Below, piece after piece: positions 22,052 through 29,391 of a DNA stretch of 42,385 nt; within the stretch, counting starts at the first letter, position 1, and each line of letters opens with the position of its first letter. Where the stretch lies: positions 1-42,385 of the forward strand of contig JAFUGJ010000037.1 in assembly GCA_017469425.1 (NCBI GenBank), given 5' to 3'. Position numbers and translations under genes: made by a program. Under the pieces are notes generated by a model. The model made no database searches and was not told where the DNA came from. It saw nothing but the letters and a program-made list of their open reading frames with translations. This DNA comes from Bacteroidales bacterium (lineage in GTDB: Bacteria; Bacteroidota; Bacteroidia; Bacteroidales; UBA932).

Positions 22052-24492
22052 ATCTTCACAATGGTTTTCTTGATGGTCTTGGAGTTGTATTCGATGAGCA
22101 GTCCGTACCGTCCGGGGGCAAGGCCGGAAAGGTCGATGCTGAGGGGGTTGAATCCGCTGAAAACGGAGGTGCTTTCGTAAACCGTCTTTCCGGTGGAATT
22201 CATCAGTCGGACATGGGTCTCGGCACTTTCTTCGGTGCGTATGGTGAGCTCGCTTATCACAGGCGAAGGATAGGTTTCCGCAGGGTCGGACTGTGTTTTT
22301 ACAAGGATGGGCACATCCACCGATGCCTGTTTATATCCGTCGCTTGCGGTGATTCTGATGTTGGTGAAGCCGAGCTCCCTGGATGTGATGCGAAGGGCAT
22401 TGCCGCTGATGGCTGCAGTGGCTATCATGCCGTTCTCAAAAACATAACTGTAGCTGAGTTCGTCGCCGTCGATGTCGGTAAAGATGCTGTTCAGGTAGAT
22501 GGTTTCGGAACTGAGGGTGCTGTAGATGAGCACTCCTTCCGGCACTTCCACAACCTGCGGGGCGTTGTCGTCGGGCATCGTGACGGTCTTGAGCTCGGAG
22601 ATGGGGGAGTAGTTGCCGCTGCGGTCGAAGGCATAGAGGGCCACATAATAGGTCTTGGAGTAATCGACGCCGGAAAGACGGCCCTCGAGCGTGGTTCCGG
22701 GCTCTGCCGTACCTGGCGTGAAAACAGCGCTGAAGATGCCTTCCGCAGTGCTCGAAGGGGTGTATGAGAGGAGGACGTTCCTGTCTTCGGAAGCAATGCA
22801 GAGTATGCCGTAGATGTGGCTTTCGTCGGGGTCGGAAGGCAGGACATAGCTCACTTCGATGTTGCGTTTTCTGGCGGTGAGGGAGAATTCGCTCACCTTC
22901 TCAGGGGCGACGCTGGAGTGGGGGCCTGTCTGGAATGCTCCCCATGCGTCGAGTGCCGGGCCTATGTATTTGCTGGAGCTGACATGGCTGGAGTTGGCAC
23001 CTTTGACAAGCATGTCGCGAAGCTCGTCCGGAGTGAATCCCGCCCCGCCGAAATACGAAACCAGAAGGGCGGCGACGCCGCTCACATGCGGGCAGGCCAT
23101 GGATGTGCCCAGCATGTATCCGTAGTAGGTATAATCGTAGTCGTCGCTGGGAAGCGTCTGGTACAGATTGTAGATGTTGCCCCGGCTGTAGCCCGCGTCG
23201 TCGGTGTCGTTTCCGTAGCCTCCGCCGTATCCGTCACCTCCGGGGGCGCAGATGTCCACCCAGGAGCCATAGTTGGAATACCATGCGGGCAGCCAGTCGG
23301 GCCCGGACGCCCCAACTGCAAGCACAGGTTCATAGTCGGCTGGCACTCCATAGGGGATGTCGTCGTTGCCCGCGGCAAAAATTACTATGCCACCCTTCAT
23401 CGGCGAGTCGGGTTTCTGGTTGCCCGCATTGTCGCATCCGGCATATTTGATGAAGTAGTCGATGGCATCCTTCTCATAAGCGGAGATGACATCGTTCTTC
23501 GCTTCCTTCAGGCCCTGTTCGGTAATGTTGCCGTTGTCGTCGTAGTCATAGCTGTGCCCCCAGCTGTTCTGGCTTATTACAGCCCCGTTGTCGGCACCAT
23601 ATTTTATGGCTCTCATGAATCCTGGATCCGTTGCGTAATCGTCGCCTTCGAACACCTGGCAGCTGAGAATCTTCACGCCGCCTATGCCTGCGGCATAATC
23701 GCCTCCGGCGATGCCCGCAACACCGATACCGTTGTTGCGGACGGCGGCGATGGTGCCCGCCACATGGGTACCGTGCCCGTCAGCCGTAAGATTGCCGTTG
23801 TTGCCGATGAAATTCCAGCTCCCCCCGTTGCCTGCGGGAATGCAGTTACCCGCAATGTCGGGATGCGACAGGTCCACTCCTCCGTCAACTACCGACACGA
23901 TGACATTGCTGCTCCCCGTGGTGTAATCCCAAAGCTTCTCCACATTGATGTCGCAGCCTTCGTTGGACGAAAGCACGGAACGGCCGCTCTTGATGGTGAG
24001 GTTGAGCGAACGGTCATTGTAGAGGTCCCACTGCCATTTGAAGTCCGGGTCGTTGGGAAGCGATGTCTTTTTCACCCTGTGTGGCTTCTCCACCAGAGTT
24101 ACCCCGCTCACGGATGACAGGCCCTGCGCTGCCTTGGTGGCAGACAGGGTCTTGTCGTAATTTACTATGTACCAGCGGTGCAGACCTTCCCGCCGGGTGC
24201 GTTCCTCATACTCACCGGCGTAGGGGAAAAGCCTCTCCCATGAGCTTATTCCGAGTTCGGACGCAATGCCGTTGAAAGCTTCGGATTTGGTGAGGGCCGA
24301 GCCTTCCGCCGATGCGGTTTCCAAGGCGTCGGCAAGATTGTCTTCAACCTTGATGATGGCAATTCCATCAATGTCTTCGCTTGTTTCCGGCCTGGCTGGA
24401 ATCTCGTTTTTGATTATTTTTTCTTCCTTCGCACAAGCCGCCGCAATCATTAAAATGGCAGCGGCGGTGATTCTTCTTATTTTTAGTGTCAT
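22048..24492 (-). CDS. S8 family serine peptidase with T9SS C-terminal signal and lipobox
   Basis: 814 residues. Lipobox MIAAAC (Cys 20), then a propeptide of about 30-160. The subtilisin domain is at about 190-500 with catalytic Asp 203 (VVDGGVDLSHPD), His 240 (DGHGTHVAG), oxyanion Asn 376 (FAAGND) and Ser 464 (GTSMACPH). Fibronectin- and cadherin-like domains fill about 520-735. The last 75 residues form a type A T9SS sorting domain (HVRLMNSTGKTVYES, DLSGLAPGRYGLLI, TIKKTIVKI). A secreted or surface protease is expected. A lipobox together with a T9SS tail is unusual, because T9SS cargo normally uses signal peptidase I. It is coupled by ATGA overlaps to both the Fic-like gene upstream and the PorV-like gene downstream. 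Confidence 0.9.
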   Translation of the reverse strand: MTLKIRRITAAAILMIAAACAKEEKIIKNEIPARPETSEDIDGIAIIKVEDNLADALETASAEGSALTKSEAFNGIASELGISSWERLFPYAGEYEERTRREGLHRWYIVNYDKTLSATKAAQGLSSVSGVTLVEKPHRVKKTSLPNDPDFKWQWDLYNDRSLNLTIKSGRSVLSSNEGCDINVEKLWDYTTGSSNVIVSVVDGGVDLSHPDIAGNCIPAGNGGSWNFIGNNGNLTADGHGTHVAGTIAAVRNNGIGVAGIAGGDYAAGIGGVKILSCQVFEGDDYATDPGFMRAIKYGADNGAVISQNSWGHSYDYDDNGNITEQGLKEAKNDVISAYEKDAIDYFIKYAGCDNAGNQKPDSPMKGGIVIFAAGNDDIPYGVPADYEPVLAVGASGPDWLPAWYSNYGSWVDICAPGGDGYGGGYGNDTDDAGYSRGNIYNLYQTLPSDDYDYTYYGYMLGTSMACPHVSGVAALLVSYFGGAGFTPDELRDMLVKGANSSHVSSSKYIGPALDAWGAFQTGPHSSVAPEKVSEFSLTARKRNIEVSYVLPSDPDESHIYGILCIASEDRNVLLSYTPSSTAEGIFSAVFTPGTAEPGTTLEGRLSGVDYSKTYYVALYAFDRSGNYSPISELKTVTMPDDNAPQVVEVPEGVLIYSTLSSETIYLNSIFTDIDGDELSYSYVFENGMIATAAISGNALRITSRELGFTNIRITASDGYKQASVDVPILVKTQSDPAETYPSPVISELTIRTEESAETHVRLMNSTGKTVYESTSVFSGFNPLSIDLSGLAPGRYGLLIEYNSKTIKKTIVKI

Positions 24493-25223
24493 TTGCCTGG
24501 TATTGGTGCCGGAACCTCCCAGTGGCCGCCTTTGTCCGGTCCGATTCGGAGGAGCCTTCCGGCTTTTTTGAGTTTGGCCAGATGCTTTTCCACCCCTTTT
24601 ACGGAGATGCCCAGCATTCCGGCCAGATCGTTTGTGGTGTAACGCGGATGTTCTTCCAGTATCTGCAGAATCCTTTCAGCGTTGCGCGGCTTCCCGGGAG
24701 CCGCATCGGAACTGCCTTGCGTGCTTTCTTTCGCTGAAGCTACGGTCGAAAGCTCAAGTCCGAACTCCATTTCCAGCATATTTTGTAGCAGACGCCCCAT
24801 CATCCCGTTACCGGAAGGCCACAGGGCGGCTTCGCACACATCGGCGCAAATCTTTTTACCGGCATCCTTCATCCCTTCGGCCCCGATGCTGTGGGAGTGC
24901 ATGCGGCTTTCATTGGCGAAGAGGCAGATTTTCTGCAGGGCGGTTTCGGAACTCACTCTGGAGGCATCGAAGCCAAAGTTCCTCAGAGCCTTTGATGCGA
25001 GCTGGCGGATTCTGTAACTGCTCCACACTTCATGCCTGGCGGCATCCCTCTCAGCGAGTTCGTAGGCATCGCGCAAGTCGAGATTCATCAGCTGTTCGGC
25101 AATTGTCTTGCCTTCGCTGCTGATTCCTTCCGCAAGCAGTCTCCGGTTCTGGGCAAGCGTCAATGTCGAACCTTCCAGGGCCGTAGAATTCGTGACAAGG
25201 GTGTAGAGTGTCTGGTTGTCCAT
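24489..25223 (-). CDS. Degenerate Fic-like protein with winged-helix C-terminus
   Basis: 244 residues. The N-terminus TNSTALEGSTLT is the standard start of class II Fic proteins and contains the inhibitory S/TxxxE(G/N) motif, followed by GKTIAEQLMNLDLRDAYE. The Fic active-site motif (HPFxDGNGR) is reduced to LWPSGNGMMGRLLQNMLEMEFGL: the catalytic His, the acidic residue and the Arg are gone, while GNG and the following helix remain. The C-terminal 65 residues are a winged helix (ERILQILEEHPRYTTNDLAGMLGISVKGVEKHLAKLKKAGRL). AMP-transfer activity is unlikely. A DNA-binding regulator of its own operon is plausible. It is the first gene of the Fic-like / S8 peptidase / PorV-like transcript. Confidence 0.75.
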   Translation of the reverse strand: MDNQTLYTLVTNSTALEGSTLTLAQNRRLLAEGISSEGKTIAEQLMNLDLRDAYELAERDAARHEVWSSYRIRQLASKALRNFGFDASRVSSETALQKICLFANESRMHSHSIGAEGMKDAGKKICADVCEAALWPSGNGMMGRLLQNMLEMEFGLELSTVASAKESTQGSSDAAPGKPRNAERILQILEEHPRYTTNDLAGMLGISVKGVEKHLAKLKKAGRLLRIGPDKGGHWEVPAPIPGK

Positions 25224-25278
25224 GATTTTACAAACCTTAGATTTGCAGCGAAGTTTTCTGCACCAAGGCTTGTGCAGA

Positions 25279-25309
25279 CAAAGTTAGTAAATTTGTGCCG
25301 TTTATGAAA
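25279..25309 (-). promoter_or_regulatory. Promoter of the Fic-like/peptidase/PorV-like operon
   Basis: On the minus strand, TTTC (25309-25306, one mismatch to TTTG), 19 nt, TAACTTTG (25286-25279), giving a leader of about 50 nt before the ATG at 25223. The IS110 element inserted just upstream of it. Confidence 0.6.
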
Positions 25310-25329
25310 GTTTAACAAAGGACAATGGA

Positions 25330-25393
25330 GCCGGGCGGTTCTCAATTTTGACAAATGGGTAAGACCCGTCTATCTTTTTTTGCCCCGCCCGGC
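25330..25393 (+). other. Structured segment upstream of the IS110 transposase
   Basis: The 9-bp outer stem GCCGGGCGG (25330-25338) / CCGCCCGGC (25385-25393) encloses a smaller hairpin with stem ATGGGT/ACCCGT that is followed by seven Ts. It lies between the Fic-operon promoter and the transposase. It could be part of the element's left end (candidate bridge-RNA region), or a terminator-like host structure. Sequence alone does not decide. Confidence 0.45.
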
Positions 25394-25491
25394 CCGTTGA
25401 TCCAGGACCTGAATAAGAATATCCTTAGATGTAATAAGGTTTGTAGGTGACGGATCGACGGTCCACTGTCCGCCTAAAAGTAGTGCAAGTT

Positions 25492-26499
25492 ATGAAAAAA
25501 ATCCATGTCGGCATCGACATCAGCAAAGAAAAATGTAATCTTTGCTACCGCAGCGGCCTTGAGATTGTCCGCGAGGAAGAGTGTTCCAATGATGTGAAAG
25601 CCATCAAAAAGGCCTTTAAAACAGCTCTGAAGGCGCTTGACGCTTCACTGGGGGAAGTCCTTGTCTGCGCGGAGTACACAGGCCGATACATCTATCCTCT
25701 GACCGTGGCCTGTCAGGAACTGGACCTCTTTCTTTGGCTCGATGACCCCACCCGCATCAAGAACTCAATGGGGCTCACCCGAGGGAAAAACGATGCCATC
25801 GATGCAGCCAGAATCGCCGAATATGCCTTCCGGTATAGCGACAAAGCCGTCCGATATGCCATACCGGATGCTGCCTTGGTATCCATGAAGAACCTGCTTT
25901 CAGACAGGGAGTTCCTCCTTATCGACAGGAAACGGTATCAGTCTCAGCTCACCGACCAGAAGAGGTATATGGCTCCTGGTGACTTCAAGCATAAGAACTC
26001 CCGTTGGAAGAAGGTCATCAGGTCAATAGACGAACAGATATCAGCCATTGATGCTGAGATAGAAATGCTTATCGCCACCGATTCGGTACTGACACGCCAG
26101 AAGGAACTTCTTGTGAGCATTGACGGAGTTGGAGAACGCATTGCCATCAATATGATTGCCATTACCGGTGGCTTCACGCGCTTCCAGAATGCGCGGCAGT
26201 TCTGCAGCTTCGCCGGTCTCACGCCATACAAGTACGACTCCGGAACATCTGTTCGGTCAAAGGCCAAGATATCCAAACGAGCCAATCAAACAATAAAGGC
26301 GCTATTGCATATGAGCGCTGTCAATGTAGCGACACGAATGAAGGAAGGCGAATACAAAGACTACTATGAACGCAAACTTAAAGAGGGTAAGCATATTATG
26401 TGTATCCTAAATGTGCTCCGGGCCAAACTCGTTCATAGAATGTTCTCTGTCATAAGGCGTGATACAGAATACTCCAAACGGTATAAACCAGCATGCTAA
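25492..26499 (+). CDS. IS110 family transposase
   Basis: 335 residues. The N-terminal RuvC-like DEDD domain shows VGIDISKEKCNL (first Asp), CAEYTGRY (Glu) and GKNDAIDAARIAEYA (two Asp). The C-terminal Transposase_20 domain has SIDGVGERIAINMIAITG and YDSGTSVRSKAKISKRAN, whose Ser is the recombinase nucleophile, then IKALLHMSAVNVA. Length is normal and the frame is intact, so it may be active. The start is ATG 25492; the frame from GTG 25447 adds 15 residues that read through the left flank and lack family similarity. Confidence 0.93.
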   Translation: MKKIHVGIDISKEKCNLCYRSGLEIVREEECSNDVKAIKKAFKTALKALDASLGEVLVCAEYTGRYIYPLTVACQELDLFLWLDDPTRIKNSMGLTRGKNDAIDAARIAEYAFRYSDKAVRYAIPDAALVSMKNLLSDREFLLIDRKRYQSQLTDQKRYMAPGDFKHKNSRWKKVIRSIDEQISAIDAEIEMLIATDSVLTRQKELLVSIDGVGERIAINMIAITGGFTRFQNARQFCSFAGLTPYKYDSGTSVRSKAKISKRANQTIKALLHMSAVNVATRMKEGEYKDYYERKLKEGKHIMCILNVLRAKLVHRMFSVIRRDTEYSKRYKPAC

Positions 26500-26500
26500 A

Positions 26501-26550
26501 CGCTCTCCAGGGGTGGCCGCGCGGCCAAGGGCGGGACGCCCCAATGAGCG
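26501..26550 (+). ncRNA. Candidate structured RNA at the IS110 right end
   Basis: Immediately after the transposase stop is a GC-rich 50-nt block in AT-rich surroundings. It has an outer stem CGCTC (26501-26505) / GAGCG (26546-26550), a perfect palindrome TGGCCGCGCGGCCA (26514-26527) and a hairpin GGGCG-GGA-CGCCC (26529-26541), together a three-way-junction shape. In IS1111-type members the bridge RNA is encoded downstream of the transposase, so this is a candidate. No transcript evidence. Confidence 0.4.
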
Positions 26551-26608
26551 CAATATATATCCACAATCTATACCGCTGAACCGAAGTGATGACTTACAAT
26601 ACAACTTC

Positions 26609-26627
26609 TTTCCAAATCATTTGGAAA
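26609..26627. repeat. Perfect inverted repeat near the IS110 right boundary
   Basis: TTTCCAAAT / ATTTGGAAA with a single C between them. It may be a weak terminator for the GH31 gene (minus strand), part of the element's right end, or the hairpin that was the element's target, since several IS110-family members insert into palindromic repeats. Confidence 0.6.
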
Positions 26628-26689
26628 ATCCATAAGAATAGTTACAAAAAGATTGGATCGGCCAAAACGGAAAGTGAATATTTAAAAAA

Positions 26690-29356
26690 TTACTCCAGCT
26701 GGCGCAGAAGCTTGGTTTTGAAGTCCTGGGGGAGGGAAAGGGCGTCGAGGTCGGAGCGGAGTTCGTCCATGCTGAGTGCATTCATGTAGGCTTCAGCGTT
26801 GGCGGGGTCTTCGGTGATGAAACTCGGCGTGCCGAAGAATTTCAGCAGCACGGGGGTGAACTGCTTGCCTTTGTCCACATGGAGGGCAAACTGCAGTTTG
26901 GCTTCTTCCATTATGCTGCGAAGCCTCTTCATCCGGCCTTTTTCGCCTCCGGTGAAAGGAGATGCGGCCTGCACTTTGACTTTCAGGGGAAGGTCGGCGC
27001 TCACTTCTCCGAGATTCACTATCAGCTGCATGTCATCCCCATCATAGGTCCAGCTTCCCTCGCCACCGAAGCGGTCGTAGGGGAGTTCGCGCCCGCCGCA
27101 GACTACTTTTGAAGGGCAGGCTGCACCCGGGAAAATCATCTTGACCCTGCGGGTGGCAGGCATCCCCTTGTAAGAGCCTTTCCTTGAAGACATTACTACC
27201 GATATGCCCTCGGCCTCATGGAGGGCGGTGATTGTCGTGAGCGCATAGTCGCCGGTATAAGCCTGCGTCTGCCCGTCGTCTTCATACAGCACGCATTCCC
27301 CATGCTCTCCGCCGGGCACCACGAGCAGGCGCAGTTCGTTGTCCGCCTCCTGCAGGGAAGTGATACCATCGCCTGCGAGGGGGATTACGGCCCCTCCTTT
27401 CACGAACCAGGGATTTTCTTCCACGGTGTAGTTGAGAAGGGCCTTGGTGCCGCCTTTATAAAGCGTGCCCGTGCCCATGTCGAACCAGTCGTTTCCGGAA
27501 GGGAACCACATGCTGCGCCCGGCAAGCCCCGTGACTGTATCAACGGGCTCGCACACCACGGTGGCAAGGATGTCGTCGCCGAACAGGAATTCTTCCGTGC
27601 ATGAATAGGCTTCCTCCACTTCGGGATAGTAGTAATAAAGCGGGCGGCAGATGCCAACTCCGCTGTCGTAAGCCTGCCTTGCCGCGGTGTAGATGTAAGG
27701 GGAAAGGTCGTAGCGCAGGCGAATGGCTTCACGCATGGCGTCGAAGTGCTCCGGGAACATCCAGAAGCGCTTTTCCATGGTGTAGTCCTTGGTGGAATGG
27801 GTCTTGAAGATGGGAGTGAACACCGCTTCCTGCAGCCAGCGTGTATAGAGTTCCGGGTCGGTTTCGTGCACCCCCTTGGGCTGCGTGTGCCCGCCTATGT
27901 CGTGCCCCCAGTAGGCATAGCCTATGTTGGAGGCCGTGGCGGTGAAGTACGGCAGGTATCCGAGCACTTTCCAGGTGGCATAGGTGTCGCCGGAGAATCC
28001 CACCTGGTAGCGGTGGCTGCCTATGCCTCCCCAGCGGTGATAGATAAGTGGCCGGGGAGCGTCCTTGCCAAGGGAGGCGCCGCGGCGGGCGACATCGTTC
28101 CAGAAAGTATGGTTCAGCCAGAAGGTGTTGCTCAGTTCCTTGGTATAGCGGCTATTCGGATACTGCTGCCAGTCGAGCCACCAGAAGTCCACGCCCTGCT
28201 CTTCCATGGGATGCAGCACCGAGTTGAAATAGGCGTCGGCCCATGCTTCCTGGTCAATGCGGAAGGGAACATAGGTGGGGCTGCCGTCGGCCTTGACGAA
28301 ACCCTTCGGCCCGTCGTAATCGTCCGTGCGGGAGAGATAATCCTTTACGAAGCGCTCGTATGGCTCTTCGAAAATCTGGATTCCGGATGCGGGATGGAGG
28401 TTGAGGGAGGTCTTGAGATGATGCCTGTGCAGCTCGGTGAGAAGGTTTTCCGGATTGGGGAAAAGTTCTTTTTTCCAAGTGTATCCCGTCCATCCCAGAC
28501 CTTCTCCTGCCTCATCCTTGAGGCTCTTTCCCTGCCCGCGCCCGGTGCGCCCCCAGGTGTCGTGCCAGTCCATGTCGATAATCATCACATCGGCAGGGAT
28601 GCTGAGGTTGCGGAAGTGTTCGGCAAGGTCCACAAGCTCGCTGTCCGAGTACATCCAGTAGCGGCACCACCAGTAGCCGAATGCATATTTGGGAGGGAGG
28701 GGAATCCTGCCGGAGAGCTTGCTGAAGTCGGCAAGGGCATCCAGATAGCTGTGCCCATAAGCAAAGAGATACCAGTCGATGCGCTCCTTGGCATCGCGGG
28801 CCTCTACCCAGTATTTCCAGTCGGAAGAGGTGGGTACGAAAACATGGCGCTGCGACTCGTCTATCAGCGCCCATCCGTCACGCGAGATTACGCCTTTGTC
28901 GAAAGGGTCCTTGGTGAGCCCGCCGTGCTTGAATTGCTTGATGCCGTTGAAGCCGTCAAGGGTGCGTGATGTGCCCAGGAGGTTGCCGGAATCATCCTTT
29001 CCGGGATACCATTCTCCCATGCGGAAGATGACCTTGAGATTGTCTTTCGAGGGTTTCCCTCCTTTGTAAGTGAGGGTGAGGGAGTCGGTGGCGATGGTGA
29101 GCGTTCCCTTGCTGCGCTTCACTTCGAAACGGGGCACGGGAAGCTCCCTGTTGACTGCCCCGAGGGTGGCACGGTCCTCAAATCTGCCGTTGGAAGCCCA
29201 TTCTATGCGGATGAGCCTGTCGGTGATGACGGTGAAGCGTGCGTTGCCGTATTTGACTATTGCTGCGGGGTTTGCCTTGGGGTGAAATTCTTCCTGTGCG
29301 AAGGAAAGCGTGCAGAGCGAGAGCAGCGCGAGGAGTGTTGCCAGAGATTTTCTCAT
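26690..29356 (-). CDS. Glycoside hydrolase family 31 protein (alpha-glucosidase/alpha-xylosidase type)
   Basis: 888 residues. Signal peptide to about residue 20 (SLCTLSFAQ), GH31 N-terminal beta-sandwich, then the barrel from about 215. The nucleophile is Asp 395 in FWWLDWQQYP, the acid/base Asp 457 is in VGFSGDTYATW, and YWGHDIGGH follows. C-terminal beta domains end near 780. The last 100 residues (after SPFTGGEKGR) are an extra tail including a helical segment not typical of the family. GH31 enzymes cleave alpha-linked glucose or xylose. It is divergent from aminopeptidase P with only 35 bp between starts. Confidence 0.92.
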   Translation of the reverse strand: MRKSLATLLALLSLCTLSFAQEEFHPKANPAAIVKYGNARFTVITDRLIRIEWASNGRFEDRATLGAVNRELPVPRFEVKRSKGTLTIATDSLTLTYKGGKPSKDNLKVIFRMGEWYPGKDDSGNLLGTSRTLDGFNGIKQFKHGGLTKDPFDKGVISRDGWALIDESQRHVFVPTSSDWKYWVEARDAKERIDWYLFAYGHSYLDALADFSKLSGRIPLPPKYAFGYWWCRYWMYSDSELVDLAEHFRNLSIPADVMIIDMDWHDTWGRTGRGQGKSLKDEAGEGLGWTGYTWKKELFPNPENLLTELHRHHLKTSLNLHPASGIQIFEEPYERFVKDYLSRTDDYDGPKGFVKADGSPTYVPFRIDQEAWADAYFNSVLHPMEEQGVDFWWLDWQQYPNSRYTKELSNTFWLNHTFWNDVARRGASLGKDAPRPLIYHRWGGIGSHRYQVGFSGDTYATWKVLGYLPYFTATASNIGYAYWGHDIGGHTQPKGVHETDPELYTRWLQEAVFTPIFKTHSTKDYTMEKRFWMFPEHFDAMREAIRLRYDLSPYIYTAARQAYDSGVGICRPLYYYYPEVEEAYSCTEEFLFGDDILATVVCEPVDTVTGLAGRSMWFPSGNDWFDMGTGTLYKGGTKALLNYTVEENPWFVKGGAVIPLAGDGITSLQEADNELRLLVVPGGEHGECVLYEDDGQTQAYTGDYALTTITALHEAEGISVVMSSRKGSYKGMPATRRVKMIFPGAACPSKVVCGGRELPYDRFGGEGSWTYDGDDMQLIVNLGEVSADLPLKVKVQAASPFTGGEKGRMKRLRSIMEEAKLQFALHVDKGKQFTPVLLKFFGTPSFITEDPANAEAYMNALSMDELRSDLDALSLPQDFKTKLLRQLE

Positions 29357-29361
29357 ATCTA

Positions 29362-29387
29362 CAAATATAGCATTTTTATTATATTTG
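29362..29387. promoter_or_regulatory. Back-to-back -7 boxes for the GH31 and aminopeptidase genes
   Basis: TATATTTG on the minus strand (29369-29362) ends 5 nt before the GH31 ATG. TATATTTG on the plus strand (29380-29387) ends 4 nt before the aminopeptidase ATG. Both mRNAs would be leaderless. The -33 region of each promoter must lie inside the other gene's start; no good TTTG is seen there. Confidence 0.55.
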
Positions 29388-29391
29388 CAGT

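Larger units (their letters stand above)
25413..26640 (+). mobile_element. IS110-family insertion sequence (ends provisional)
   Basis: One transposase gene with non-coding flanks, placed between two complete host genes. IS110 elements move by a bridge-RNA-guided recombinase and leave no ordinary terminal inverted repeats, so ends are hard to call. The limits given are the 9-mer ATAAGAATA, found at 25413-25421 and 26632-26640. A weak sub-terminal inverted match (TTGTAGGTGA at 25441 against the complement of 26587-26599) is in accord. If the stem at 25330 belongs to the element, the left end lies some 80 bp further out. Confidence 0.5.

Noticed and set aside
22816-24117. 433-codon plus-strand open frame in the subtilase gene
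   Set aside because: Antisense shadow of the catalytic domain.
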